A DNA stretch of 64,000 bases from Rhodocyclaceae bacterium (GTDB taxonomy: Bacteria > Pseudomonadota > Gammaproteobacteria > Burkholderiales > Rhodocyclaceae), in the NCBI GenBank assembly GCA_013791905.1, contig VMSX01000010.1, positions 62,001-126,000 of the forward strand, read 5' to 3'. The notes below the pieces were generated by a model that was not told where the DNA came from, ran no database searches, and saw only the letters and a list, made by a program, of their open reading frames with translations. Positions 1 through 9,836 of this stretch are shown in pieces. A program made the translations under genes and the position numbers. Within the stretch, counting starts at the first letter, position 1, and each line of letters starts with the position of its first letter.

Positions 1-3000
1 TCTTCCAGCGTACCAATCGCGGTAGCGAGGTCCGCCGACTGTTCGTCGAGGTAGCCCTTGCGCTCGCGGGAGCTGGCCAGCTCTTCGAGCGCCGCCAGGT
101 TCACCGGGCCCAGCACTTCGATCTCGGCGGCGATCCGTGCGATATCGCCCTGCAGGGCGCTGTCTCGCAGGCCCGGCGTCAGCTCGGCAGCCAGCGCGGC
201 CTCGTCCTCCGGGCTGACCACGTGCGCCTCGGCGAGGCGTTCCTGATATTGCTCGACGTTCAACTGCGCGGCCTGCTGCTTGAGCTTCAGTTCGTTGATC
301 TTGTCGCGCGCCGGCTGCAAGCCCTGTTCAAGTTTGAGCCGTTCCTCATCCACCATGCGCAACTGACTGGCAGCACCTTCCAGCGCATTGCGCCGTTCCG
401 CCAGCGCCGACTCTTGCACGCCGCGCTGTGCCAGTGCCGCCTGCAACTGCTCCTGGATCACCGCATCGCTGATGGCCGCCAGATCCTGTTGGGTGACGGC
501 GCGATCGCCAGCCGCCTGCTCCAGCTGTTTCTTGGCCGTTTCGGCAGCACGCGCATTGTCGGCCAGCTTGGAGTGACATTCCTTCTCGGAAAATCCAGCT
601 TCCTGCGCTTCGCGAGCCAGTTGATGTTCCAGCGCACGCACTTCGCGCATTGCGGTGTCGCGCTGGCGTTGCAGTTCCAGCGCTTCTTCCATGCGTGCAC
701 GGGCTGCAGCCAGCGCCTCACGACACTTGACCGCCTCGTCCTCGGCGCCAGCGAAAGCCGCTTTTTCCTCTGCCTCGACCCGCACGATCTCGGCAAGGTC
801 ACGGCCAAGCTGGCCGGCACGTTCGTCGTGGCGGGATTGGGCCTGCGTGAGCTTGAGCGCCTCGACCTGTGCCGCATGCAGACGCTGTTGCGCTTCCTGC
901 AGCACGCGCCGCGTCTCGGACAGGATTTGCTGACCGCTGGCAACCGATCGCTCGGCCTCCGTCTGCGTCTCGCGCGCCAGCATCTCGGCCTCTTCCAAGG
1001 CAGCGATCTGCCCGGCCAGCGCATCGATCTCGCGCTGGCGTTCAATCACGCCATGGGTGCGCACATCGGGTGAATAGAGCGTCAAACCGCAGGGTGTCGC
1101 CACATGGCCGGCGCGGCTCACGCGCCAGCCCTCATTGGCCAACATTCCCGCAGTCAACGCTGCATCGCTATCGACCACCCGCACATCGCCGAGCCATTCG
1201 TCGAGCACCACCACCCACTGCGAATTGAGACAGCGCACATGAGCGCGCAGGCTGTCGGCAGGAATGACGGCAGCAGCATCTTCGCGACACAGGGCCAGTG
1301 CCATGGTGGCGGGCGGCGGCGCGGCAAGCGCTCGCTGCAGAGTATCGGTATCGCCCGGCACGGCCATCAGTCGCTCGCGCAGTACGGCCTCGACCGCGGT
1401 TTCCCAGCCCGGATCGACCTGGATCGCGCGCCAGAGCGGCTGGGCATCGGCCAGCCCCATATCTTTCAACCAGCCGGACAGATCGCCGCCCTGCCCCACG
1501 CTCTGCTGCAACTGGGCGAGGGCATCGTGACGCGCGCGCGCTGTCGTGACATCGCGGTGCGCGGCCTGCATGGCCTCGCGGGCGCTGCGCAATGCAGCTT
1601 CCAGCGTCGGTTGCCTGAGTTGCAGGGCGGCAAGGCCTTCCTGCGCCATTTCAAGCGCAATTTCGGCCTGCGCTGCTCCCTCCTGCGCGGTCGCCAGCAG
1701 CACCGGATCGGGCGCAGCCAGACCGGCACTCTCGGCATCCAGTCGCTGACGACGCTGACCCAGATTGTCGAGCGCCCGCACGGCATGGCCGCGATCGGCT
1801 TCTGCCAGACGCAGGCCCTGTTCGGCGGCATTCAGAGCCTTGCGGCTTTCGGCAGCCTGGATTTCAGCTGCCTTGACGGCATCTTCAGCCTCGGGCAGAC
1901 GCTGGGCAGCTTCTTCATGGCGGGCCGCGGCCGTGGCGGCACGCTCGCGGGAATTTTCGAGCAGCGAGCGCCAGCGAAAATCTTCTTCTTCGACGCGCCG
2001 CATCTCGCCCGACCAGTGCTGCTCCTGCGCATCCAGTTGGGCCAGGCGAGTTTCCAGCCGCAAGCGTGCATCGCGCAGATGGGCAATCTCGGATTCCAGT
2101 CGCTTGACCTCGGCATTCGCCGAATACATCTCGGCCTGGGCGGCGTGCAGGGCGTCGGAGGTGGTGAAGTGCGCCTCGCGCGCCTGTTCGACGCGCGCCT
2201 CGGTGGCACGCAAGGCAGCGGTTTCGGCCTCGACGCGGTTGATCGCTTCGTCGACTAAACGCTCAAGCTTGAGCGTTTCGGCTTGCGCATCCTTGCGTTT
2301 CTTGAACCAGAGCAGGCTCTGGCGGCGGTTCAGCTGAAACTGCAGGTCGCGATATTGCTGCGCCACCGCGGCCTGACCTTCCAGCCGGGTAACCTGATTG
2401 CCGAGTTCGCCGCGAATGTCATCGACACGCGCCAGGTTCTCGCCGGCGTCTTCGAGGCGACCCTCGGTTTCCTTGCGCCGTTCCTTGTATTTGGTGACGC
2501 CGGCCGCCTCTTCGAGGAAAAAGCGCAGTTCGTCCGGCTTGGCCTCGACGATGCGTGAAATCATGCCCTGACCGATGATCGCGTAGGCACGCGGCCCCAA
2601 GCCGGTGCCCAGGAACAGGTCGATCACGTCGCGCCGGCGCACGTGCAGGTTGTTGATGTAGTAGCTGGAATTGCCCTCGCGGTCGAGGATGCGCTTGACC
2701 ACGATTTCCGCGTACTGGCTCCACTGGCCGGCGGCACGGCCCTGGGCGTTGTCGAAATGGAGCTCGACGCTGGCGCGTCCCACTTCCTTGCGGCCGCCCG
2801 AGCCCTTGAAGATCACATCCTGAATCGACTCGCCGCGCAGTTCGGAAGCCTTGGATTCGCCCAGCACCCAGCGTACGGCGTCGATGATGTTCGACTTGCC
2901 GCAACCATTGGGGCCGACCACGCCCGCGAGCTGGTCGGGAAATAAAACGACGGTCGGCTCGACAAAAGACTTGAAGCCGGCGACTTTGAGCTTGATCAGG

Positions 3001-3005
3001 CGCAC
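1..3005 (-). CDS. smc: Chromosome segregation ATPase Smc (C-terminal end beyond window)
   Basis: Structural maintenance of chromosomes ATPase that compacts and helps segregate the nucleoid with ScpA/ScpB. The reading frame is open from a GTG at 3005 to position 1, at least 1001 residues, and runs off the left edge, so the C-terminal ATPase half (signature and Walker B) is not seen. The N-terminus reads VRLIKLKVAGFKSF, then Walker A GPNGCGKSNIID at about residues 32-43. Long Ala/Glu/Gln/Arg-rich coiled coil follows, with a hinge-like globular stretch at about residues 510-650 and a second coiled coil after it. GTG is preferred because the family starts M-x-L-x-x-(I/L)-x-L-x-G-F-K-S-F and no upstream codon gives a better fit. 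The gene diverges from azlC across about 100 bp. Confidence 0.95.
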   Translation of the reverse strand, partial: MRLIKLKVAGFKSFVEPTVVLFPDQLAGVVGPNGCGKSNIIDAVRWVLGESKASELRGESIQDVIFKGSGGRKEVGRASVELHFDNAQGRAAGQWSQYAEIVVKRILDREGNSSYYINNLHVRRRDVIDLFLGTGLGPRAYAIIGQGMISRIVEAKPDELRFFLEEAAGVTKYKERRKETEGRLEDAGENLARVDDIRGELGNQVTRLEGQAAVAQQYRDLQFQLNRRQSLLWFKKRKDAQAETLKLERLVDEAINRVEAETAALRATEARVEQAREAHFTTSDALHAAQAEMYSANAEVKRLESEIAHLRDARLRLETRLAQLDAQEQHWSGEMRRVEEEDFRWRSLLENSRERAATAAARHEEAAQRLPEAEDAVKAAEIQAAESRKALNAAEQGLRLAEADRGHAVRALDNLGQRRQRLDAESAGLAAPDPVLLATAQEGAAQAEIALEMAQEGLAALQLRQPTLEAALRSAREAMQAAHRDVTTARARHDALAQLQQSVGQGGDLSGWLKDMGLADAQPLWRAIQVDPGWETAVEAVLRERLMAVPGDTDTLQRALAAPPPATMALALCREDAAAVIPADSLRAHVRCLNSQWVVVLDEWLGDVRVVDSDAALTAGMLANEGWRVSRAGHVATPCGLTLYSPDVRTHGVIERQREIDALAGQIAALEEAEMLARETQTEAERSVASGQQILSETRRVLQEAQQRLHAAQVEALKLTQAQSRHDERAGQLGRDLAEIVRVEAEEKAAFAGAEDEAVKCREALAAARARMEEALELQRQRDTAMREVRALEHQLAREAQEAGFSEKECHSKLADNARAAETAKKQLEQAAGDRAVTQQDLAAISDAVIQEQLQAALAQRGVQESALAERRNALEGAASQLRMVDEERLKLEQGLQPARDKINELKLKQQAAQLNVEQYQERLAEAHVVSPEDEAALAAELTPGLRDSALQGDIARIAAEIEVLGPVNLAALEELASSRERKGYLDEQSADLATAIGTLE

Positions 3006-3103
3006 TTGAGGGGGAAATTAGCGTCAAAAAGTTGACGTCCGATTATAAACGGTGCAGGCACGTAGAATCTGGCTGTCGCTGTGCAAAATTCCATGACGTC
3101 AAC
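3006..3103. promoter_or_regulatory. Divergent smc/azlC intergenic region
   Basis: This stretch of about 100 bp separates two divergent starts and must hold both promoters. It is AT-richer than its surroundings around 3015-3055. No convincing -35/-10 pair or operator could be assigned by eye. Confidence 0.35.
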
Positions 3104-3808
3104 ATGACCCCACCCCCTCCCCTGACCCCACTGCGCGCCTTCATGCTTGGCGTGCGCGCCCTGCTGCCCATGTTGCTGGGGGTGGTGCCGTTTGGCGTCA
3201 TCTATGGCGTGGTGGCGCTGCAAAGCGGCATTCCGCCGCTGGCGGCATTCCTGATGTCTTCGCTGGTGTTTGCCGGTTCCGCCCAATTCCTGCTGGCCCA
3301 GCTGGTCGGCGTTGGCGCGCCGGTCTTTCTCGCCGTCGGCGCGGTCGGGCTGATCAACCTGCGTCATGCGCTATACAGCGCCTCCGTCGCCCCCGTCTTG
3401 CATGCCCTGCCGCGCCGCTGGAAGCTGCTCCTGGCCTATCTGCTGACCGACGAAGCCTACGCAGCGGCGATTCCGCACCTGCTGCGCGAACCGCGTTCGC
3501 CGCTGGCCCACTGGATCCTCTTCGGCGCCGGCTTTGCCCTCTGGTTCGGCTGGCAGCTGTCGACACTGGCCGGCGTGCTGCTTGGCGCGCAACTGCCCGC
3601 CGACCTCGGTCTCGATTTCGCCCTGCCGCTCACCTTCATCGCCATCGTCGTGCCGCTGATCGACAGCCGTCCGCGCCTGATCGCCGCTTTGACGGCCGGT
3701 GCCGCAGCGGTGCTGCTCGTCGCCATGCCCTACAAGACCGGCCTGTTCGTCGCCGTGCTGGCCGGCCTCGTCGCCGGCGCATTCATGCAGGGGAGGAGCA
3801 AACAGTGA
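3104..3808 (+). CDS. azlC: AzlC family branched-chain amino-acid export subunit
   Basis: Large subunit of an AzlCD-type inner-membrane exporter for branched-chain amino acids. It has 234 residues from ATG 3104 and several hydrophobic helices. The N-terminal block FMLGVRALLPMLLGVVPFG and the SSLVFAGSAQFLLAQL segment are typical of AzlC. An in-frame ATG at 3032 would add 24 polar residues unlike the family, so 3104 is chosen. The last four bases overlap azlD (ATGA type), which indicates translational coupling. The substrate is inferred from the family; other AzlC proteins export other small amino acids. Confidence 0.88.
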   Translation: MTPPPPLTPLRAFMLGVRALLPMLLGVVPFGVIYGVVALQSGIPPLAAFLMSSLVFAGSAQFLLAQLVGVGAPVFLAVGAVGLINLRHALYSASVAPVLHALPRRWKLLLAYLLTDEAYAAAIPHLLREPRSPLAHWILFGAGFALWFGWQLSTLAGVLLGAQLPADLGLDFALPLTFIAIVVPLIDSRPRLIAALTAGAAAVLLVAMPYKTGLFVAVLAGLVAGAFMQGRSKQ

Positions 3809-4128
3809 GCCAGACCGCCCTGATTCTGTTGTGGATTGCCTGCGGACTGGTCACCTTCGCCATCCGCTACTCGTTCATCGCGCTGGAAGGTCACTACCAG
3901 CCACCGAGCTGGTTCATCCGCTGGCTGCCCTTCGTCCCCATCGCCGCCCTCACCGCGCTGACCATGCCCGAACTATTGCTGGTCGCCGGTCAGCTCGACC
4001 TCGGCACCGACAATTCCCGCCTCTGGGCCGGACTATTCGCCATCGCCGTCGCCGCCCGCTGGCGCAACACCCTGCTGACAATCGGCAGCGGTTTTGTTGC
4101 ATTCTGGCTGCTGCACCAACTTGGCTAA
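3805..4128 (+). CDS. azlD: AzlD family branched-chain amino-acid export subunit
   Basis: Small partner of AzlC, 107 residues with about four membrane helices. It begins MSQTALILLWIACGLVTFAIRY, typical of AzlD/DUF931 proteins, where the TFAIR(Y) motif is conserved. Its start overlaps the azlC stop. The stop is followed immediately by an R1 repeat (4128-4153), and the next gene is convergent. Confidence 0.88.
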   Translation: MSQTALILLWIACGLVTFAIRYSFIALEGHYQPPSWFIRWLPFVPIAALTALTMPELLLVAGQLDLGTDNSRLWAGLFAIAVAARWRNTLLTIGSGFVAFWLLHQLG

Positions 4129-4161
4129 AAGTCGGCGCTGGCGGGACGGCGTTAGCCGACT
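4128..4161. repeat. R1 dispersed repeat, short form, with hairpin
   Basis: The core GTCGGCGCTGGCGGGACGGC lies at 4131-4150, preceded by AAA and followed by GTT. It matches copies near 19340, 33063, 34226 and 43061. Here the flanks also form a 7-bp stem, AGTCGGC (4130-4136) with GCCGACT (4155-4161). It sits between two convergent genes (azlD and the acyl-CoA dehydrogenase) and could act as a weak terminator, although it has no T-tract. Confidence 0.7.
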
Positions 4162-4187
4162 CGCCGCGTAATGCGGGACGTGCTTCT

Positions 4188-5981
4188 CTAGAAAACCTCG
4201 TTACCCACACCGGCGAGGGCTGCATCACCCGCCTTGACACTCTCGGCATACGCAGTCGCCTGCGGTAGCACGTGGTCGGCATAAAAATAGGCTGTGGCGA
4301 TCTTGGCGCGGAAGAAGGCGAGGTCACCCTCTTCCTTGTCCAGATGCGCGGCGGCGGCCAATGCCGCGCGACCCATCTGCCAGCCGCCGCAGACGGTGAC
4401 CGCCAGGTGGAGGTAAGGCACGGCAGCCGCCAGCACGCCGGACAGACCGGTTTTGACATTGGCGGCCAGCCACTCCGAGGCATCGGTCCAGGCTTGCAGG
4501 GCGCCACCCAGCCGCTTGCCGATGGCTTGCAGTTCGGGCCGACTAGAAGCAGCCAATGCCTTGACCGTGGCATGCACTTCGCCAAACACCAGCTTGGCCG
4601 TGGCCCCCTGATCACGCATCAGTTTGCGGAACAGCAGGTCATTCGCCTGTATCCCCGTGGTGCCTTCGTAGATGGTGGTGATGCGCGCATCGCGCCAGTG
4701 CTGGGCTGCACCCGTCTCCTCGATATAACCCATGCCGCCATGGATCTGGATGCCGAGCGAGGTAACGTCGATGCTCATTTCGGTGCTGCCCCCTTTGACG
4801 ATGGGGATCATGAATTCGGCGAAATAAAGCTTGCGTTTCTGCTCTTCCGGATCGGTACTGGCGTGGGCAAGGTCGAGCAGGCCGGACGCCAAGTAGGCCA
4901 TGGCGCGGCAGGCCTCTACACGACACTTGATGGTCATCAGCATGCGGCGAATGTCCGGATGCCGGTCGAGGGTGACCAGTTTTTCGCCGGTCACGGCATC
5001 GCGGCCCTGCTTGCGGTCGCGCGCATAGGCAAGAGCTTGCTGGTAAGCGCGTTCACCAAGAGCCACACCCTGCAGGCCAACCCCCAGGCGAGCCTCGTTC
5101 ATCATGATGAACATGTATTCAAGCCCGAGGTTCGGCTTGCCGAGCAGGTAGCCGACCGCGCCGCCCTGGTCGCCATAAGCCATCACGCAGGTCGGGCTGG
5201 CGTGGATACCGAGCTTGTGTTCGAGGGATACGCAAACGGCGTCGTTGCGCGCACCCAGAGAACCGTCGGGATTCACGAGGAACTTCGGCACCAGGAACAT
5301 CGAAATGCCCTTGACGCCCGGCGGTGCATCCGGCAGGCGGGCCAGCACGAGATGCACGATGTTGTCGGTCATGTCGTGGTCGCCGTAGGTGATGAAGATC
5401 TTCTGGCCGAAGATGCGATAGCTGCCGTCGGCCTGCGGTTCCGCGCGGGAGCGGATTTGCGCGAGATCGGAACCCGCCTGCGGCTCGGTCAGATTCATCG
5501 TGCCGGTCCAGGCGCCGGTGACCATTTTTTCCAGATAGATGGCTTTCAGTTCGTCGCTAGCGCAGGTGAGCAGCGCCTCGACGGCCCCGGTCGTCAACAG
5601 CGGCCCCAGCGAAAACGACAGGTTGGCCGAACAGACCATTTCCTTGACGGCAACCGCCAGCACGTCAGGCAAGCCCTGGCCGCCGAATTCGGCTGGCGAA
5701 GCAATACCGTTCCAGCCCGCCTCGCAAAATGACTTGTAGGCCTCTTTCCAGCCGGTCGGTGTGGTGACACCCTGCGGGGTCATTTTGCAGCCTTCCTTGT
5801 CGCCGACCTGATTCAATGGCGCCAGCACTTCGCTGGTGAATTTGGCTGCTTCTTCGAGAATCGCATCGGCCATGTCTGGCGTCGCGTCCTCGTAACCGGG
5901 CAGTTGGCTGATTTCCGGCAAGCCGGCCAGTTCGTCCATGACGAAACGCATTTCCTTGAGTGGCGCGCGGTAGTCGCTCAT
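4188..5981 (-). CDS. Acyl-CoA dehydrogenase, DmdC-like long form
   Basis: FAD-dependent acyl-CoA dehydrogenase of about 600 residues (597), the class with an extra C-terminal domain that includes DmdC-type 3-methylmercaptopropionyl-CoA dehydrogenases. Visible landmarks are the N-terminal helical domain, the flavin-binding TGTMNLTEPQAGSDLAQI segment near residue 155, and the C-terminal IYEGTTGIQANDLLF block holding the probable catalytic Glu. It is the last gene of the minus-strand array fadB-fadA-DUF4442-fadD-acd. The start is supported by an AAAGGA ribosome site just upstream. The exact acyl substrate cannot be read from sequence, but the context says fatty acyl-CoA. Confidence 0.9.
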   Translation of the reverse strand: MSDYRAPLKEMRFVMDELAGLPEISQLPGYEDATPDMADAILEEAAKFTSEVLAPLNQVGDKEGCKMTPQGVTTPTGWKEAYKSFCEAGWNGIASPAEFGGQGLPDVLAVAVKEMVCSANLSFSLGPLLTTGAVEALLTCASDELKAIYLEKMVTGAWTGTMNLTEPQAGSDLAQIRSRAEPQADGSYRIFGQKIFITYGDHDMTDNIVHLVLARLPDAPPGVKGISMFLVPKFLVNPDGSLGARNDAVCVSLEHKLGIHASPTCVMAYGDQGGAVGYLLGKPNLGLEYMFIMMNEARLGVGLQGVALGERAYQQALAYARDRKQGRDAVTGEKLVTLDRHPDIRRMLMTIKCRVEACRAMAYLASGLLDLAHASTDPEEQKRKLYFAEFMIPIVKGGSTEMSIDVTSLGIQIHGGMGYIEETGAAQHWRDARITTIYEGTTGIQANDLLFRKLMRDQGATAKLVFGEVHATVKALAASSRPELQAIGKRLGGALQAWTDASEWLAANVKTGLSGVLAAAVPYLHLAVTVCGGWQMGRAALAAAAHLDKEEGDLAFFRAKIATAYFYADHVLPQATAYAESVKAGDAALAGVGNEVF

Positions 5982-6109
5982 TTCATGTTCCTTTATTTTT
6001 CAAAATTGATTGGCACATAGCGCTGCTTGTACGGCCTGATATTCCTGTTTCTTGCGGGCGATCACTGCACCAGCCGGCAGCGTGAGGTTTTTCTGCAGGG
6101 CAGCAGGAA

Positions 6110-7789
6110 TCAACATCCGGCGGTCGCTGGGGGTTCGTCCTTGAGTGCCCGGCGCAACACCTTGCCGACATTGGTATGTGGCAAGTCATCGCGGAATTCG
6201 ATATGTTTCGGGACCTTGTACCCGGTCAGCACGGTGCGGCAGTGCTGAATCAGCGCCGGCTCATTCAGCGCCGGATCCTTGCGCACGACAAAAATCTTCA
6301 CCGCCTCGCCGGAATGCTCGTCTGGTACGCCAATCGCCGCAACTTCAACCACACCCGGATGCATCGCCACCGCTTCCTCGACCTCGTTCGGATAGACGTT
6401 GAAGCCGGATACCAAAATCATGTCTTTCTTTCGATCAACCAGAAATACGAAACCGTTTTTATCCATGTATCCCATGTCGCCGGTGCACAGGAAGCGGCCC
6501 GGACCAAACACCCCGTCCGTTTCCTCCTGCCGCTGCCAGTAGCCTTTCATGACCTGCGGTCCGCGAATGCAGATTTCGCCGACTTGGTTAAGCTGCACTT
6601 CGTGACTGTTATCGTCGCGGATGACCACCTCGGTCGACGAGATCGGCAGACCGATCGAACCATTGAATTCGCGCAAATCGAGCGGATTGATGGTCGCGGC
6701 AGGCGAGGTTTCCGTCAGGCCATAGGCCTGGTGCAGAGGCACACCAGTGGCCTCCAGCCAGCGCTTGGCAACCGGCGCCTGGACCGCCATGCCACCGCCC
6801 AGCGTGACGCGGAAACTGGAAAAATCGAGCTTGGCGAATTCGGGATTATTCAGCAGTGCATTGAACAGGGTATTGACCCCCGTCATGATGCTGACCGGAT
6901 ACTTGCCCCATTCCTTGATGAAGTTCGGAATATCGCGCGGATTGGCAATCAGCAGGTTCCGCGCACCGACTGACATGAAGGTCAGGCAGTTCGCGGTCAG
7001 CGCAAAGATATGGTAGAGCGGCAGCGCGGTAATGATGAACTCTTTGCCGTCCTTGACCACTGGGCCGATCCAGGCCAGCGCCTGCGTCACGTTGGCGCAA
7101 ATGTTGCCGTGCGTCAGCATGGCGCCCTTGGAAATGCCTGTCGTGCCGCCGGTGTATTGCAGGAATGCCAGATCCTCATGGCCAAGCTGTACCGGCTGGA
7201 AACCATGCTGTCGGCCACTGGACAAAGCCCGGTTGAAACTAATTGCACCGGCAATGTGCCACGCCGGTACGAGCTTCTTGACGTGGCGCACGACGAAATT
7301 GACCAGCGCGCCCTTCAGCATGCCGAGCATTTCGCCCATCGGTGTCACGACCACATGCTTGATGGCGGTACGCGCGATAACCTGCTCCAGCACATGCGCA
7401 AAGTTTTCGACGATGACGATGGCGGTCGCGCCGGAATCCTTCAGCTGCTGTTCCAGTTCGCGCGGCGTGTAGAGCGGGTTGCAACTGACCACGACACAGC
7501 CCGCCCGCAACGTACCGAACAGCGCCACCGGGTATTGCAGCAGGTTGGGCATCATCAGTGCGACACGATCCCCCTTCACCAGACCCAAGGATTGCAGCCA
7601 GCCGGCAAAAGCCCGGCTTTCATCGTCAAGCTGGCGGTAAGTCATCTCGCGACCCATGCTGATGTAGGCCACCTGGCCGGCGTAGGTTGCGCAAGCCTTT
7701 TCGAACAAAGCGACCAGCGAGGGAATGTCTTCAATGCTGATTTCAGCCGGGATACCCTGCGGATAGCTCTTAAGCCAGACTTTCTCCAT
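6110..7789 (-). CDS. fadD: Long-chain fatty acid-CoA ligase
   Basis: AMP-forming acyl-CoA synthetase of 559 residues that activates fatty acids for beta-oxidation at the inner membrane. The N-terminus [17 protein letters not shown] is characteristic of FadD. The ATP-binding motif [16 protein letters not shown] lies around residues 213-228. The C-terminal lid has [11 protein letters not shown] and [20 protein letters not shown], and the late Lys is in [20 protein letters not shown] ribosome site precedes the ATG. It lies between the DUF4442 gene upstream and the acyl-CoA dehydrogenase downstream, in the same direction. Confidence 0.95.
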   Translation of the reverse strand: MEKVWLKSYPQGIPAEISIEDIPSLVALFEKACATYAGQVAYISMGREMTYRQLDDESRAFAGWLQSLGLVKGDRVALMMPNLLQYPVALFGTLRAGCVVVSCNPLYTPRELEQQLKDSGATAIVIVENFAHVLEQVIARTAIKHVVVTPMGEMLGMLKGALVNFVVRHVKKLVPAWHIAGAISFNRALSSGRQHGFQPVQLGHEDLAFLQYTGGTTGISKGAMLTHGNICANVTQALAWIGPVVKDGKEFIITALPLYHIFALTANCLTFMSVGARNLLIANPRDIPNFIKEWGKYPVSIMTGVNTLFNALLNNPEFAKLDFSSFRVTLGGGMAVQAPVAKRWLEATGVPLHQAYGLTETSPAATINPLDLREFNGSIGLPISSTEVVIRDDNSHEVQLNQVGEICIRGPQVMKGYWQRQEETDGVFGPGRFLCTGDMGYMDKNGFVFLVDRKKDMILVSGFNVYPNEVEEAVAMHPGVVEVAAIGVPDEHSGEAVKIFVVRKDPALNEPALIQHCRTVLTGYKVPKHIEFRDDLPHTNVGKVLRRALKDEPPATAGC

Positions 7790-7841
7790 CAGGCCTCTCC
7801 TCTATTCTCGACCGACGAGCAGTCAACCGAATGTAATGCCA

Positions 7842-8354
7842 TCACCTGTCTCCTCCCGCATTTTTTTGCCGATAATAATTTTTTTCAGCGACATACACCG
7901 TCCGCTCGACCGCCGCATGGACTGCGCCGTGCTTGTCCTTCAATTCCACCTGAAAGGTCCAGTCCAGTTCGTGAGTATCGCGCAGCTTGGCGAGAATTTG
8001 CGCGATCTCGTCCGAGGACAACACAAAATCCGCATACAGCGTTGTCAACCCCGGTTTCCGATAGCGAATGCTGGCCGATTTATCCCAAACGATGTAGTCG
8101 TCGCCCAGCGCCGCCATCAGCATCATCGGATGCGCGCCGTCGGTGATGGCGAACAGCGATCCGCCATACAGCGAGCCGACAATGTTCCTGGTGCGCCAGG
8201 TCAGTGGCAGACGGATGCGCATGTGCTGCAGGTCGTGCGACACATGCTCGACCCGGCCGCCCGTGCCGCGAAAGGCGGGGTGAAAATTGAACCCCAGCCG
8301 CACCATGCGCGCCCGCCAGCCGGGTGACAGCTTGGCCAGCCAGGCGGGCTTCAT
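7842..8354 (-). CDS. DUF4442 hotdog-fold thioesterase-like protein
   Basis: Protein of 170 residues matching the DUF4442 family of single-domain hotdog proteins. The block VGSLYGGSLFAITDGAHPMML is the typical N-terminal hotdog helix region. Basic residues around RYRKPG and a C-terminal strand ending in VERTVYVAEKNYY fit the family. The function is unproven; acyl-CoA thioester hydrolysis or binding is inferred from the fold and from its place between fadA and fadD. The upstream gap to fadA is filled by repeats. Confidence 0.82.
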   Translation of the reverse strand: MKPAWLAKLSPGWRARMVRLGFNFHPAFRGTGGRVEHVSHDLQHMRIRLPLTWRTRNIVGSLYGGSLFAITDGAHPMMLMAALGDDYIVWDKSASIRYRKPGLTTLYADFVLSSDEIAQILAKLRDTHELDWTFQVELKDKHGAVHAAVERTVYVAEKNYYRQKNAGGDR

Positions 8355-8357
8355 CGT

Positions 8358-8556
8358 TTAACGTGAAAGATGCAGCGTTTGCGCCGGGCCGTCCCAAGCC
8401 AACGCGGCACGCGGCGCCAGCCGCAATCCGCGCCCACGCTGGAACGGAGCACCCCGTAACCAGCTAGCGCCAGCGAGCCGTTTGCCCCCCCCCGCGAGGG
8501 GGGCGAAGGGGGACGGGCATCTTTCATGAGCGGGGGCGTAGCCAACGCATCATGGA
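8358..8556. repeat. Composite repeat block (R3 plus R4 arms) between fadA and DUF4442 gene
   Basis: The whole 200-bp gap is repeat-derived. TTAACGTGAAAGA (8358-8370) recurs as its reverse complement near 43049-43062. The R3 module spans about 8380-8515, with GCCGGGCCG, ACGCGGCGCCAGCCGCAA, GGAGCACCCC and a C8/G6 hairpin, and aligns closely with 25688-25834. An R4 module (8523-8556, TTTCATGAG then GGGCGTAGCC and CATCATGGAAG) resembles 36784-36818. No gene was seen in it. Confidence 0.7.
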
Positions 8557-8558
8557 AG

Positions 8559-9755
8559 TTAGAGACGTTCAAAAATGCCGGCGGCTCCCATGCCGGTACC
8601 AATGCACATCGTCACCATGCCGTATTTGCCGCCGGTGCGCTGTAGCCCATGCACGACGGTCGCCGTGCGGATGGTGCCGGTGGCACCGAGCGGGTGGCCG
8701 AGCGCAATCGCGCCGCCCAACGGGTTGACCTTGTCCGGATTCAGGCCCAGTTCCTTGATGACGGCCAGGGACTGCGCGGCAAAGGCTTCATTGAGCTCGA
8801 TCCAGTCGAGATCGTCCTGTTTGATGCCGACCTGTTCCAGCACGCGGGGAATCGCCGCTACCGGGCCGATGCCCATGATTTCGGGCGCCACACCGCCAAC
8901 GGCGTAACCGGCAAAGCGCGCGAGCGGCGTCAGGTTGTATTCCTTCAGCGCCCTTTCCGAAACCAGCATGACCGCGCCGGCACCATCGGACATCTGCGAA
9001 GAGTTGCCGGCTGTCACCGAGCCGCGGGTATGGAATACCGGCCGCAACTTGGCGAGTTTTTCCAGGCTGGAATCGGGGCGCGGACCTTCGTCTGTCTCGG
9101 CAACCCGTGTGCTTACGCGGATCTCGCCGGTCAGCAAATCCGGCAGGTTTTCGTGGATCGGATATGGCGTCGTTTCGGCCTTGAAGTGGCCGGCAGCAAT
9201 CGCAGCGCAGGCCCGGCGATGCGACTCGACGGCGAAGGCATCCTGCGCTTCACGGCTGATCTGCCACTGGTTGGCCACCTTCTCTGCCGTCAGCCCCATG
9301 CCGTAGGCAATTGCGATGTTCTCCTCCTTGGCGAAGAAGGCCGGGTTCATCGCCATCTTGTTGCCCATCATCTGCGGCATCACGCTCATCGACTCGGTGC
9401 CGGCGGCGATCATCACATCGGCCAGGCCGAGGCGAATCTGATTGGCGGCATCGGCCACCGCCTGCACGCCCGAGGAACAGAAGCGATTGATGGTCATGCC
9501 CGGTACAGTGTTCGGCAGACCGGCCAGCAAGAGACCGATACGGGCAACGTTCATGCCCTGTTCGGCTTCCGGCATGGCGCAGCCGACGATCACGTCGCCA
9601 ATCCGCGCCGGATTGATCCCCGGCACCTGGACGAGCACAGACTTGATGGCATAGGCCAGCATGTCGTCCGGCCGCACATGCTTGAACATGCCGTTCTTCT
9701 TGGCCACCGGCAGGCGGGTGGCGGCCACGATGTAGGCTTCCTGAATTTGTCTCAT
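8559..9755 (-). CDS. fadA: Acetyl-CoA C-acyltransferase (thiolase)
   Basis: Thiolase of 398 residues that cleaves 3-ketoacyl-CoA to acetyl-CoA and a shortened acyl-CoA. The nucleophile Cys is in NRFCSSGVQAVADAA (about residue 91). The second active-site set is NEAFAAQSLAV, the histidine in GGAIALGHPLGATGT, and the Cys in MCIGTGMGAAGIFE near the end. It lies 81 bp downstream of fadB in the same direction and is likely its thiolase partner in a trifunctional-type complex. The start ATG at 9755 is preceded by a GGAGGC-like site. Confidence 0.95.
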   Translation of the reverse strand: MRQIQEAYIVAATRLPVAKKNGMFKHVRPDDMLAYAIKSVLVQVPGINPARIGDVIVGCAMPEAEQGMNVARIGLLLAGLPNTVPGMTINRFCSSGVQAVADAANQIRLGLADVMIAAGTESMSVMPQMMGNKMAMNPAFFAKEENIAIAYGMGLTAEKVANQWQISREAQDAFAVESHRRACAAIAAGHFKAETTPYPIHENLPDLLTGEIRVSTRVAETDEGPRPDSSLEKLAKLRPVFHTRGSVTAGNSSQMSDGAGAVMLVSERALKEYNLTPLARFAGYAVGGVAPEIMGIGPVAAIPRVLEQVGIKQDDLDWIELNEAFAAQSLAVIKELGLNPDKVNPLGGAIALGHPLGATGTIRTATVVHGLQRTGGKYGMVTMCIGTGMGAAGIFERL

Positions 9756-9769
9756 ATGATTGCCTCCTG

Positions 9770-9834
9770 ACGGGCCGCCCCGAAGGAGGCAGCGCCCCCT
9801 GTGGGGGCAGCGAATGAAGTGAGCGTGGGGGCCA
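9770..9834. repeat. Short R3-type repeat between fadB and fadA
   Basis: It begins GGGCCGCCCC-GAAG like the R3 family, then holds a GCCCCC-TGT-GGGGGC hairpin and ends AGCGAATGAAGTGAGCG. It looks like a deleted R3 element. It fills the fadB-fadA gap and may shape mRNA stability between the two cistrons. Confidence 0.5.
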
Positions 9835-9836
9835 TA

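Noticed and set aside
391-413. R1-like match in smc
   Set aside because: GCCGTTCCGCCAGCGCCGAC-T matches R1, but the smc frame reads ESALAERRNAL, a plausible native coiled coil with no sign of insertion, so chance cannot be excluded.
222-1073. Long plus-strand open frame across the smc gene
   Set aside because: It lies opposite the continuous smc frame, has no ribosome site and its product matches no family; the Smc motifs on the minus strand explain the sequence.
4272-5732. Plus-strand open frame of 486 codons
   Set aside because: Antisense to a full acyl-CoA dehydrogenase gene; high-GC codon bias creates it. No protein family pattern was seen.
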